Positions 27,156 through 35,619 of a stretch of DNA of 64,000 nucleotides are shown one piece after another. Position 1 is the stretch's first letter. Each line of letters opens with the position of its first letter. Below the pieces are notes generated by a model. It was not told where the DNA came from, did no database searches, and worked only from the letters and a program-made list of their open reading frames with translations. This DNA is from Blastocatellia bacterium (GTDB lineage Bacteria > Acidobacteriota > Blastocatellia > HR10): positions 36,892-100,891 of the forward strand of contig JANWYV010000054.1 of NCBI GenBank assembly GCA_025055075.1, given 5' to 3'. Position numbers and translations under genes: made by a program.

Positions 27156-28096
27156 TTATCCCCAAAGCAGTTTTTGCCGCAGGTTCACGCCCTTGAAGTC
27201 ATCGGAAGGATGAATCACAAACCCAAACGGGGCGACGATGGGCGTCCCAACGACTGGGGATCGCAGCTCATGTGCTCGACGCACGACGACCTCCACCCCT
27301 CGCCCATAAATTCGACTTCGCACCTTTCCGAGCACAACGACCCGTTCCCCGTCCCGCCACCCTTTGCCATAGAGGTTGATCTCAATCTCCTGCCCCCTCC
27401 AATCGTGAAGAACCGCCGTTCGAGTCCTTCCACGCGAACGCCGTAGTGCTGAGCCAGATAAGCCAGGGCCACTTCGCGCGCGAAATCTTCTAACGTGACC
27501 CCTACCACGTCGTTCAATCGTCCGACCTATTGACCGAGTTGGACCACTTGTTGGACCAGGGATCGCATGACCTCCTGCATCTGGAGATGGGCTTGAGCTA
27601 GCTCTTCTACACGAGCTTCCGTCCGCGCTCGTGCTTCGGCCAATTGCGCCATTGCTTCTTCCATCCGCCCCATGCGTGCTTCCGCCTGCGTCTGCGCTTC
27701 AGCTAACTGCCTCACCGCCTCCTCCATCCGCCCCACTCTCCCCTCCGTCAGCGCCTGCGCCTCGGCTAACCGCGCTATCATCTCTTCCATCCAACCTACT
27801 CGTTCTTCGGTCCGTACTTGTGCCTCGGCCAATTGCACCATGGCTTCCTCAAGCCGTCCCACCTGCTCCTCAACCCGTTGCACTCGTTCTTCCCATTGCC
27901 CCACGCGCTCCTCCATCCGCGCCTGTGCCTCAGCTAAATATTGGACCACCTCAATAAGCCGAGCGAGCATCGTCACTGCCTCTCGAACGAGCGCCACGAG
28001 GCGCTCGAATTCCACAGGAAGCGCCAGCAGTTCCCCCGTCAGAAGGTGACGACGCACTTTCTTGCGAAATGCCTGATCCGTTCGTAGGCGCTCCAA
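27156..28096 (-). pseudogene. Broken coiled-coil / PD-(D/E)XK-like nuclease gene
   Basis: An intact 189-aa first part (TTG start at 28096, GAGGGG upstream) is a long coiled coil. An in-frame TAG at 27529-27527 ends it. The same frame continues with VTLEDFAREVALAYLAQHYG and VEGLERRFF, typical of the C-domain of coiled-coil proteins with a restriction-like fold. At a G-run (27392-27400) the frame shifts by one base, after which EIEINLYGKGWRDGERVVV, LGKVRSRIYG and FGFVIHPSDD follow to a TAA at 27158-27156. The usual catalytic Asp and Glu (EIDL, GEVK as recalled) appear as Asn and Lys (EINL, GKVR). Two lesions plus altered residues point to decay. Confidence 0.75.
27581..27937 (-). repeat. 63-bp tandem repeats encoding a 21-residue coiled-coil unit
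   Basis: Within the broken gene the unit LAEAQxxTExRVGRMEEAxxQ recurs at residues 89, 110, 131 and 152, with a first, longer copy from 54. Copies are degenerate rather than identical. Each unit spans three heptads, so copy number can change without breaking the coil. Confidence 0.75.
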
Positions 28097-28155
28097 AAAT
28101 TATCCCCTCATTGACGCCGCTCTCCTGAACGCCCCGCTCAATGATCGCACGGTAT

Positions 28156-29166
28156 TCACATTTCGAACACTCCCTCAGCGAGGGGGGCACCGGCGATTTC
28201 ACTCAAGGCCCGTCGAGTGAAAACTGAGGCTATCCTCTTGCGATAGAGGTGAAGAAAATCGGTATTGTCGAGCGGGCGGATCACGCGAGAGACCGTGTGT
28301 GCGGCGGCTTCGATGACGTCCGGCTCAAGCCGCTTTCCCTCTAAAATGCGCTCAGCTTCGCGGATCCTTTTTGGACATGATCCAACGGCTCCGAGGACAA
28401 TTCTGGCGTCTCGACATTCCCCTGATTCCATCCGCACGGCCACAGCGACGCCTAAAACGGGGAAGTCTATAGCGCCTCGTCGGCGCAACTTCCAATACGT
28501 GCTCCTCCATCCTTCCTGGCGCGGAAGCGTCACTTCAACGAGGATCTCCTGGGGGGCTTTAGCCAAATATTGGATCCCATCATCGCGATAGAACTCCTCA
28601 GCAGCGATCGTCCGTTCTCCATGCGGGCCAATGAGCCGAAGCACGGCGCCCAGAGCGATCATCACCGGGGCCCCATCAGATGACGAGACCGCCCAGCATC
28701 GCGTCCCTCCTGGCGCGACGGGACAAACCGTTCCATCCTTCTTCAAACAGAACCCGAGCGCTTCACGCCAGAAGAAGGTCTGGTCGTAATACGTGCATCG
28801 CGTGTCAATGCACAAATTACCGCCGATCGTCCCCATCGAGCGAATCGGCGGATGGGCGATCGCAGCGCAGGCGCGAGCGAGGGCCGGATAAGTGGTCGCG
28901 AGCTCCTCCTGGGCGAGCAGGCGTGCGAGCGTGACGCCAGCTCCGAGCGTCACTCCCTCGCGCGATGTCCACGCTATGCGCGATAGCTCGGGAATGCGTT
29001 GGACACTGATGAGGACTCGCGGCTCGATCTGCCGCCGCTTCATCTTGGGATAGAGATCCGTCCCTCCCGCGACGATCCGCGCCTCCGAACCATGATCGCT
29101 CAAGATCCGGAGCGCCTCATCAAGCGACCGCGGTGCGTAATATCGAAAGGGTGGAAGGCGGAGCAT
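28156..29166 (-). CDS. Molybdenum hydroxylase FAD subunit with 4Fe-4S cluster (4-hydroxybenzoyl-CoA reductase beta-like)
   Basis: The protein is 336 aa. The ATG at 29166 has GGAGGAG upstream. It has the CoxM/XdhB-type FAD-binding fold (VAGGTDLYP; MGTIGGNLCIDTR). Unlike ordinary xanthine-dehydrogenase FAD subunits it has Cys124, Cys140, Cys148 and Cys157 (spacing 16-8-9). This equals the spacing of the extra 4Fe-4S ligands of Thauera HcrB (122/138/146/155 as recalled). That cluster is specific to 4-hydroxybenzoyl-CoA reductases. The gene is third in the operon, 22 bp after the large subunit. Confidence 0.85.
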   Translation of the reverse strand: MLRLPPFRYYAPRSLDEALRILSDHGSEARIVAGGTDLYPKMKRRQIEPRVLISVQRIPELSRIAWTSREGVTLGAGVTLARLLAQEELATTYPALARACAAIAHPPIRSMGTIGGNLCIDTRCTYYDQTFFWREALGFCLKKDGTVCPVAPGGTRCWAVSSSDGAPVMIALGAVLRLIGPHGERTIAAEEFYRDDGIQYLAKAPQEILVEVTLPRQEGWRSTYWKLRRRGAIDFPVLGVAVAVRMESGECRDARIVLGAVGSCPKRIREAERILEGKRLEPDVIEAAAHTVSRVIRPLDNTDFLHLYRKRIASVFTRRALSEIAGAPLAEGVFEM

Positions 29167-29188
29167 GGCTCTCCTCCTCGAAGAATGC

Positions 29189-31558
29189 TTATTGCCACTC
29201 CGATGGAGGCTCGACGCGAATTGGCTCTGGCCACGCGAGCGATGGAATGAACTTCGGACCAACCCGTCCTGATCCCCCACGTGCTTTGTCCTCTAAGCCC
29301 CTGAGGACTTTCTCCGGAGTAATGGGCAACTCATCAATGCGCACGCCGATGGCATCGTAGACAGCGTTGGCGACGGCTGGCGGGATCGGGAGCAAGGGAC
29401 CTTGTCCCGCCTCCTTGGCGCCGAATGGACCGTTCGGGTCTTCGGTCTCGATCAGGAAACATTCCACTTCGGGCATCTCCAGTGGCGTCGGGCTCTTGTA
29501 GTCGAGCATTGAGGGCACTTTGTGCACGCCGAGGCGCGGACGAAAGGTTTGCTCCTCCATGAGCGCTTCGCCTAACCCCATGTAGACGCTCCCATGAATT
29601 TGCCCTTCGACCAAGCGAGGATTGATCGCGCGCCCGATGTCATGAGCGATCCACACCTTCTCGACTCGGACGAATCCCGTCTCGGGATCTACGTGCACCT
29701 GCACCACGCACGCCGAGTAGCTATAAGAGGGCGACGGTCCTACCCCCGCTCCCTTATATCGTCCGAGTGACTTCGGCGGTTTATAGCTGCCCACGGCTCC
29801 CAAAGTCCCAAACCGTGCTTCGGCGAGCTGGACAGCTTCCGCGAAATCGAGTCCTCGATCCGGATCAGCCTGATCGAAGATCCGACGCCCGCGGGCCATG
29901 AGCTGCTCCTCGGGGACATCGAGTCGCTCGGCGGCTGCGCGAAAGAGCAACTTCCGAAGTTTCTCTGCTGCTTCCACGGCCGCATTCCCCGTCATGACGG
30001 TCACACGGCTCGAATAACTCCCTAAATCCACTGGCGTGAGGTCCGTATCCGCCGTCACGACGCGAATATCTTCGGGAAGAATCCCCAAGACTTCGGCGAC
30101 AATATAGGCGAGGATGGAGTCCGATCCTTGTCCAATATCTGTGCTCCCACAGAAGACGGTGACCCCTCCCCCTCGATCGATCTTGATCTGTACCCCCGAA
30201 TGCGGCATATCGTTCCAATAGATCGGAAGGCCCGCACCACTCAAGTATGTGCTGCAGGCGAATCCCACTCCTTGGCCAAAGGGCAGACGCCGGAATTTCT
30301 CGCGAAATCCCGACGCCTCGACGACGCGATCTATACATGCGCGGAGCCCACAACTGGAGATGCGCAGCCAATTCACCGTGACCGATGGGGCCTCGACGAT
30401 CTGACGCTGGCGCAGCTCCACGGGATCGAGTCCGAGGTCTTCGGCGATCTTATCCAGGTGGACCTCCAAAGCGAAACGCGGCTGCGGCGTCCCATGCCCT
30501 CGCTTAGGGCCGCAAGGCGGCTTATTCGTGAAGACGCGCACTCCCTCGAACTTGTAGCGCGGGATCTTGTAGGTGACCGTCTGCAGCGCGCCCGTGTAAT
30601 AGGTCGTCGCGACGCCATAGCTGCCGTAGGCCCCTCCATCGAGAAATGATCGAACGTGCATGGCCGTGATGCTCCCATCGCGCCGGACGCCCGTCTTGAT
30701 CCACATCAGCACGGGATGACGCCCCCGATGTACGTAGAAAACCTCCTCGCGCGTGAGCGTGATCTTCACCGGACGACCGGTCAACATGGCCAATTTCGCC
30801 ACGACGATCTCGTGCGAGAACGGATCGCTCTTGCCTCCGAATCCCCCACCGACCGGTGTGGCGATCACGCGAATATGGCTGGGGGGCAAGCCGAGCACCT
30901 TCGCCAAAGTGCGATGCACATAGTGCGGCGTCTGCGTGCTGCTCCAGAGCGTGAGTTTCCCATCAGGCCCATAATGCGCTACCGCGGCGTGTTGTTCCAA
31001 TGGCAGATGCGTGCTCCCAGCATAGAAGAAGATGTCCTCGCGCACATAGTCCGCTTGCGCAAATCCCTCCTCGACGTCGCCAAACTCCAATGAGACCAGC
31101 TTATGGATATTCGGCCCGTCTCCATAGTCGTGAATGCGCACGGAGGACTCAGCCAGTGCCTCTTCCAGCGTCAACAGAGCCGGTAACGGCTCATACTCTA
31201 CCTCGATGAGCCGAAGCGCTTCTTCAGCCGTCCACTCGTCGATCGCCGCGACGGCGGCAACCGCATCGCCTACGAATCGCACCTTCTCCGTGCAAAGCGC
31301 CTCTTCGTCCTGACTGACCGGTAGGATCCCGAAGCGGATCGGAAGATCGCGCCCAGTGAGAACGGCATGAACGCCCGGCAACGTTCGTGCGCGGCTTACG
31401 TCTATCCGCCGAATCCGCGCATGCGCGTGTGGGCTGCGCAAAATCTTCGCATAGAGCATGCGCGGCAATTGCAAATCATCCGCATAGCGCGTCTCGCCCG
31501 TACATTTCGGGAGCGCATCAATTTTCGGCAGCGACTTACCGACAATCTCAAAGGCCAT
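29189..31558 (-). CDS. Molybdenum hydroxylase large (Mo-cofactor) subunit, HcrA-like
   Basis: The protein is 789 aa, close to HcrA (~770). Start ATG 31558 with GAGGGAGGAG upstream. Xanthine-oxidase-family motifs: PVGGGFGGKSDPF (cofactor-binding glycine loop), GSTDIGQGSDS, GSYSSRVTVMTG and FGAKEAGQGPL containing the catalytic Glu. It holds Mo-molybdopterin-cytosine-dinucleotide. With the two Fe-S/FAD subunits it forms a heterotrimer that either reductively removes a phenolic OH from 4-hydroxybenzoyl-CoA or oxidises a related substrate; sequence alone cannot fix the substrate. Confidence 0.88.
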   Translation of the reverse strand: MAFEIVGKSLPKIDALPKCTGETRYADDLQLPRMLYAKILRSPHAHARIRRIDVSRARTLPGVHAVLTGRDLPIRFGILPVSQDEEALCTEKVRFVGDAVAAVAAIDEWTAEEALRLIEVEYEPLPALLTLEEALAESSVRIHDYGDGPNIHKLVSLEFGDVEEGFAQADYVREDIFFYAGSTHLPLEQHAAVAHYGPDGKLTLWSSTQTPHYVHRTLAKVLGLPPSHIRVIATPVGGGFGGKSDPFSHEIVVAKLAMLTGRPVKITLTREEVFYVHRGRHPVLMWIKTGVRRDGSITAMHVRSFLDGGAYGSYGVATTYYTGALQTVTYKIPRYKFEGVRVFTNKPPCGPKRGHGTPQPRFALEVHLDKIAEDLGLDPVELRQRQIVEAPSVTVNWLRISSCGLRACIDRVVEASGFREKFRRLPFGQGVGFACSTYLSGAGLPIYWNDMPHSGVQIKIDRGGGVTVFCGSTDIGQGSDSILAYIVAEVLGILPEDIRVVTADTDLTPVDLGSYSSRVTVMTGNAAVEAAEKLRKLLFRAAAERLDVPEEQLMARGRRIFDQADPDRGLDFAEAVQLAEARFGTLGAVGSYKPPKSLGRYKGAGVGPSPSYSYSACVVQVHVDPETGFVRVEKVWIAHDIGRAINPRLVEGQIHGSVYMGLGEALMEEQTFRPRLGVHKVPSMLDYKSPTPLEMPEVECFLIETEDPNGPFGAKEAGQGPLLPIPPAVANAVYDAIGVRIDELPITPEKVLRGLEDKARGGSGRVGPKFIPSLAWPEPIRVEPPSEWQ

Positions 31559-31573
31559 ACTCTCCTCCCTCGA

Positions 31574-32071
31574 TCACCCTTCATCCGAAATCGAGCGCAT
31601 TTCCCGCATCCGCGCCGCGGCTCGCTCCACAGCCTCCAGAATCTGGATGTACCCCGTGCAGCGACAGAGATTCCCCGAGAGCGCTTCCGCGATCTCCCGT
31701 CGCGTCGGCATGGGATTTCGATCCAACAGGGCCTTGGCCGAGAGCACAACGCCTGGCGTACAATACCCGCACTGCACAGCTCCTGTCTCGGCGAAGGCGA
31801 TCTGCAGCGGATGCGGATGTCCATTCTCCATGAGTCCTTCAATCGTGAGGATCTCACGACCCTCCAGCTCGATGGGAAGCGCTAAGCAGGATAAAACGGG
31901 CTCCCCATCCACGAGGACCGTGCACGCGCCGCATTCTCCCAGCTCGCACCCGTGTTTCGTTCCCGTCAAATGCAAATCTTCGCGTAAGACTTCGAGCAAC
32001 GTCTTATGCACGGGCACAGCGAGCGCGTGCGACTCCCCATTAACTCTCAACGTGATGATCCGCACGTCCAT
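31574..32071 (-). CDS. Molybdenum hydroxylase [2Fe-2S] subunit, HcrC-like
   Basis: The protein is 165 aa. The ATG at 32071 has GGAGGAGG upstream. Two [2Fe-2S] binding sets are seen: plant-ferredoxin type GCELGECGACTV with a later VLSC, and the helical CGYC with LCRC. It passes electrons between the Mo and FAD subunits. It is 15 bp upstream of the large subunit and 37 bp downstream of the tetR gene. Small/large/medium order matches many CoxS-CoxL-CoxM-type operons. Confidence 0.92.
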   Translation of the reverse strand: MDVRIITLRVNGESHALAVPVHKTLLEVLREDLHLTGTKHGCELGECGACTVLVDGEPVLSCLALPIELEGREILTIEGLMENGHPHPLQIAFAETGAVQCGYCTPGVVLSAKALLDRNPMPTRREIAEALSGNLCRCTGYIQILEAVERAAARMREMRSISDEG

Positions 32072-32108
32072 GGTCCTCCTCCCATGATCCTCTCGTTTCG
32101 CGATCGTT

Positions 32109-32714
32109 CTAACTGGCCCTCAAACCTCGGACCAGGTAATCGGCGAACGCCTCGCCGATCTCCTGTGCCGATAGTGGTCCCTGCGGAGAGAACCATCGAA
32201 CCGTCCAGTTGATCGCTCCGAGAATCGCGAAGCCGAGCAGCTTCGGATCGCCTCTCCGAAAGATCCCTCGTTCCATTCCCTCTCGAATGATCTCCCGAAG
32301 CCCGCGCTCGTACCGATCGCGCTTCTGAATGATCTTGGCCAACCGACGCCGAGAGAGCATCTGGAAATCGGTGTGCATGGCCGATGCCTGCAATTCATCG
32401 AGGATGATGCTCACTTGCTCCCGAATCAACCGCTGCAATTGCTCATCGGGAGGCTCCCCGCTGCTCCGTACCTCTTCCAGTCGCGCGAGCAACAGATCGA
32501 GCGAATAGTCCTGGCAGAAGTAGAGGATCTCCTCTTTGCTCTTGAAGTAGTAGTAGAGATTCCCCTTGGTCATCCCCAGCCGCCGAGCGATCTCGTCCAT
32601 CGTCGTCGCCGAGAACCCATTTCGCCGGAACGCCTCGGCGGCGCACCGCAAGATCTCAAGCCGCGTCCGCTCGATTCGCGCCTTCCGCCTTACGGACTTT
32701 GACCATTTGTTCAA
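32109..32714 (-). CDS. TetR-family regulator, likely controls the molybdenum hydroxylase operon
   Basis: The protein is 201 aa from a TTG at 32714 with AGGAG 9 nt upstream. A longer frame to 32774 would begin inside a -35 box and is less likely. The N-terminal HTH is clear: RRNGFSATTMDEIARRLGMT followed by KGNLYYYFKSKEEILYF. The C-terminal ligand domain resembles the acyl-CoA-responsive TetR regulators of fatty-acid and aromatic degradation. It is first gene of the operon, and an inverted repeat lies at its 5' end, so autoregulation is likely. Confidence 0.85.
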   Translation of the reverse strand: MNKWSKSVRRKARIERTRLEILRCAAEAFRRNGFSATTMDEIARRLGMTKGNLYYYFKSKEEILYFCQDYSLDLLLARLEEVRSSGEPPDEQLQRLIREQVSIILDELQASAMHTDFQMLSRRRLAKIIQKRDRYERGLREIIREGMERGIFRRGDPKLLGFAILGAINWTVRWFSPQGPLSAQEIGEAFADYLVRGLRAS

Positions 32715-32735
32715 TTTTTCGATCTCCTGGTCAAA
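32698..32735. promoter_or_regulatory. Candidate TetR operator
   Basis: TTTGACCA (32698-32705) and TGGTCAAA (32728-32735) form a perfect 8-bp inverted repeat with a 22-bp centre. The right arm lies just downstream of the predicted transcription start and the left arm covers the first codons of tetR. Confidence 0.4.
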
Positions 32736-32745
32736 ATCTGACGAG

Positions 32746-32774
32746 AGTGTATCCGACGCTCCTTGGATTGTCAA
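32746..32774 (-). promoter_or_regulatory. Predicted promoter for the tetR-molybdenum hydroxylase operon
   Basis: Minus strand: TTGACA (32774-32769), 17-bp spacer, TACACT (32751-32746). Transcription start expected near 32739, ~25 nt before the TTG start. Confidence 0.5.
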
Positions 32775-32862
32775 CGGGCGAAGGAGCGGACGATCCCATC
32801 CGCTGAAAGCGTCCCCGCGACGTGACAGCTTCCCACCGGCTGGCGCGGAGGGGAAGCGGTTC

Positions 32863-32892
32863 TTGACAACCTCGCCAACCTCCCGCTATAGT
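32863..32892 (+). promoter_or_regulatory. tRNA-Gln promoter
   Basis: TTGACA (32863-32868), 18-bp spacer, TATAGT (32887-32892), 13 nt before the tRNA. Confidence 0.8.
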
Positions 32893-32905
32893 GAGAACTC
32901 AAAGC

Positions 32906-32980
32906 TGGGAGCTCGTCCAACTGGCAGGACAGCGGACTCTGGATCCGCGAATCGGGGTTCGAATCCCTGGCTCCCAGCCA
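32906..32980 (+). tRNA. tRNA-Gln (CTG)
   Basis: The acceptor stem TGGGAGC (32906-32912) pairs with GCTCCCA (32970-32976); discriminator G and an encoded CCA to 32980. The anticodon stem GCGGA/TCCGC has loop CTCTGGA, anticodon CTG at 32939-32941. The U1-A72 acceptor pair is the usual tRNA-Gln identity element. Confidence 0.96.
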
Positions 32981-33002
32981 TTTTCATTACCGGCTCTTGG
33001 CG

Positions 33003-34271
33003 ATGGATAACACGGGACCTCATCCGATTGCCTCTGAACGGCCCGCGGTGAGGCAGCGAAAAGACTTCCTGGATGTCTTACGGAATCGCCACTTCCGAAC
33101 ATTCTGGCTGGCGCAGGCCGTGAGCGGATTGGGGAGCTGGCTGGCGATGTTCGCTCTCGTGAGCTTGGGAGGATTCCGGTTCAAACTTGCGGCGGGAGAG
33201 CTTGGGGGGATGGCGGCTCTTTTCTTCCTCGCCCTAGCTTTGATCTTCCCCTTCGCTGGAACCATCGTGGATCGCACCCATGCCCAAAAAGTGATGATCA
33301 TCTCCGATGGCTTTCGCGCGAGCTTGATGTTCCTCCTCTGGTTCGTATGGGAGCCGGATCTGCTCTATCCGATCTTTCTCCTGACCGGATGCGCCACATG
33401 TTTCTTCCTCTCCGCGCAATTGACGTTACTCCCTGCCGTAGTGGATCGCGAGGAACTCCTAACTGCCAATGCTCTCGGTGCTCAAACGCAGCAGATGAAT
33501 GGCATCCTTGCTCCGATTCTGGCTGGTTTTGTGATCGCGCGGTTCGGTGAGCGATTCTGTTTCGCCTTGAATGGCGCGAGCTTCATCTTCTCGGCCCTCT
33601 GTTTGTCTCGTCTTGCGCCGCACCTTGAGGCATCGGCTGCGCACCGGTCTCGCCCCTTTTGGCACGATCTGCGCGACGCTGTGAACAAGTTCGCGCATGA
33701 TCGAGTGCTCCTCTCAGTGATGAGCTTAGCGATGGTGATGATCGTGATCGCGAGCGCCATTAATATATTCGGCGTCCTCTACGTGCGAGATGTCCTGCGC
33801 GCCGGTCCGCGTGACTTCGGTCTGCTTCTCTCCTCCTTGGGCGCGGGCGCTGCGGTGGGTTTTTGGTTTGTGGGCCGATATGCCCACGCCATCCCGCGCA
33901 TGCTCCTCATTCGAGCAAGCGCTGTTGCGATTGGAGCCGGACTCATTGGGATGACTCTCCTCACCCGGGTGATTGACGTCCTCGTTGGCGCTTTTCTGAT
34001 GGGAGTGGCGGCGGCCGCGTTCCTCGTCCCAGCGCAGACGCTCGTTCAAGAGCGAACCCCCTGGCGTCTCCTGGGTCGCACGGGCGGTCTCGCGTGGTCG
34101 CTATTATTCGCCACGCAAGCGATCGCGGCAATTGGCTTAGGGCGCCTCGCCGCGGTGTTGACACTGCCCGCGCTCTATCGCGGGCTCGGGGTGGGGGTGC
34201 TCGTCTTCACAGGTCTGCTGACCCTTTATGAGCTGTATCGCGCGCGAGGTGAAGATCGCGCGTGCGCGTGA
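33003..34271 (+). CDS. MFS transporter (MFS_3 / enterobactin-exporter-like)
   Basis: The protein is 422 aa from the ATG at 33003, 22 bp after the tRNA-Gln; no clear ribosome-binding site is visible. About twelve hydrophobic segments are seen. RNRHFRTFWLAQAVSGLGSW and the loop GTIVDRTHAQKVMI (MFS motif A position) fit the MFS_3 group of exporters for siderophores and drugs. It may be transcribed by read-through from the tRNA promoter. The substrate is unknown. Confidence 0.82.
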   Translation: MDNTGPHPIASERPAVRQRKDFLDVLRNRHFRTFWLAQAVSGLGSWLAMFALVSLGGFRFKLAAGELGGMAALFFLALALIFPFAGTIVDRTHAQKVMIISDGFRASLMFLLWFVWEPDLLYPIFLLTGCATCFFLSAQLTLLPAVVDREELLTANALGAQTQQMNGILAPILAGFVIARFGERFCFALNGASFIFSALCLSRLAPHLEASAAHRSRPFWHDLRDAVNKFAHDRVLLSVMSLAMVMIVIASAINIFGVLYVRDVLRAGPRDFGLLLSSLGAGAAVGFWFVGRYAHAIPRMLLIRASAVAIGAGLIGMTLLTRVIDVLVGAFLMGVAAAAFLVPAQTLVQERTPWRLLGRTGGLAWSLLFATQAIAAIGLGRLAAVLTLPALYRGLGVGVLVFTGLLTLYELYRARGEDRACA

Positions 34272-34320
34272 GTGTGGGGAGAAGCACAGCGATTCCCATC
34301 AAGGCAAACCGGATCACGTC

Positions 34321-34349
34321 TTGCGACGACGAGGGACGCGATTTACAAT
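34321..34349 (+). promoter_or_regulatory. Predicted promoter for the XdhC-family gene
   Basis: TTGCGA (34321-34326), 17-bp spacer, TACAAT (34344-34349), 37 bp before the ATG. Confidence 0.5.
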
Positions 34350-34386
34350 GGACCCTCCTGCGAGAGAGCTGGGTTGAGAGAAGCCT

Positions 34387-35532
34387 ATGAAGGAACTGCG
34401 CGACATCTTCCAGACCTTGGACGAGCGGCGCGCGATGGAAGGTCCTGCGGCCCTCGCGACGGTCGTTCACGTAGAGGGATCGGCCTATCGGCGAGAGGGA
34501 GCGAAGCTGTTGCTCACGCCAGAGGGAGAGATGATCGGCAGTATCAGCGCCGGTTGTCTGGAAGGCGATGTCTTGGAATGGACGCGCCATGTGCTCGTGC
34601 ACGGGGAACCCGTTCTCCGGCGCTATGATCTCACGAGCGAAGACGAGCTGGTATGGGGCTTCGGGATGGGATGCAATGGGAAGATTGATGTGCTGATCGA
34701 GCCGCTGCCGCTCGTGCGATCGTACCTGGAACGCACGCGACAGATTCTCGAGCAAGAGCGTGGGGTAGCTTTGGCGACGCTCATCGAGGTTCCGGAGAAT
34801 TCGGGATTGAAGATGGGGGCGAAGCGCTTGATTCCTATCGACGGTTCTCCCGTGGGGACGCTCGGGGACGTGGCGCTCGACGCAGCGGTCGAGCGCGATG
34901 CGCGCGCCCTTCTCGCCTCAGGGCGATCGAAGACGTTGACCTACGATCCGATGCAGTTGGGCGGTCATTGCGCTTCGTGGACCAGCGCCGCGCGCGTGTT
35001 CATTGATTGCTTTCTCCCTCCGCCGCAAGTGATCATCTTCGGCGCGGGGGCCGACGCCGTTCCCCTGGTCCGATTGGCGAAAGAAGCCGGGTTTCGGGTC
35101 ACGGTCGTGGATCATCGATCGAAGTTCGTCACATCGGAGCGCTTCCCCTGGGCGGATCGCTTGATTTCGGCTCACCCGGAGGAAGCACCTGAGCATCTCA
35201 CACTCACGCCGGGAATGTTCGTCGTCCTTCTCACGCACAACTTCCACGTAGACGCGAAGCTCCTAGCGTGGTTGCTCAAGAGCCCAGTAGGGTACATTGG
35301 CTTGCTGGGCCCGAAGGAGCGGCGCGAATTGCTGCTGCGAAACTTGCGCGAGCAAGGAGTCGAGCTGCGCCCGGAGGAGGTGCAGAAACTCTACGCTCCG
35401 GTGGGATTGGACATTGGCGCCGAAGGGCCGGAGCAGATCGCCCTCTCGATCGTGAGCGAGATCCTGGCTGTGAGGAACCGTCGAGTCGGGACGTTCCTAC
35501 GCGAACGCCAGAAGCCCATCCACGCTGAATGA
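34387..35532 (+). CDS. XdhC/CoxI-family molybdenum cofactor chaperone
   Basis: The protein is 381 aa. The N-terminal XdhC_CoxI domain has VHVEGSAYRREGAKLLL and SAGCLEGDV; a middle GFGMGCNGKIDVL is conserved; the C-terminal Rossmann-like domain (VIIFGAGADAVPL, ~215-345) ends with IGLLGPKERREL and APVGLDIGAEGPEQIA. XdhC proteins bind Mo cofactor, help its sulphuration or cytidylation and insert it into xanthine-oxidase-family enzymes. The molybdenum hydroxylase operon 2.3 kb away, on the opposite strand, is the obvious client. Confidence 0.93.
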   Translation: MKELRDIFQTLDERRAMEGPAALATVVHVEGSAYRREGAKLLLTPEGEMIGSISAGCLEGDVLEWTRHVLVHGEPVLRRYDLTSEDELVWGFGMGCNGKIDVLIEPLPLVRSYLERTRQILEQERGVALATLIEVPENSGLKMGAKRLIPIDGSPVGTLGDVALDAAVERDARALLASGRSKTLTYDPMQLGGHCASWTSAARVFIDCFLPPPQVIIFGAGADAVPLVRLAKEAGFRVTVVDHRSKFVTSERFPWADRLISAHPEEAPEHLTLTPGMFVVLLTHNFHVDAKLLAWLLKSPVGYIGLLGPKERRELLLRNLREQGVELRPEEVQKLYAPVGLDIGAEGPEQIALSIVSEILAVRNRRVGTFLRERQKPIHAE

Positions 35533-35619
35533 AGCGGTTGTCCTGCCGCCAAGGCGAATCGGCGCCATGAGGCTCTCTGCTCTTCCTCACTGCGAGAGCG
35601 CTCGGAGGCCGACTCCCAT

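Noticed and set aside
27581..27937. Repeat block considered as a CRISPR array
   Set aside because: Units are 63 bp, contiguous, degenerate and in-frame coding; there are no spacers and no cas genes.
32715..32774. TTG at 32774 as the start of the TetR protein
   Set aside because: It falls in the TTGACA -35 box; a TTG with an AGGAG site at 32714 leaves the HTH intact and fits family length.
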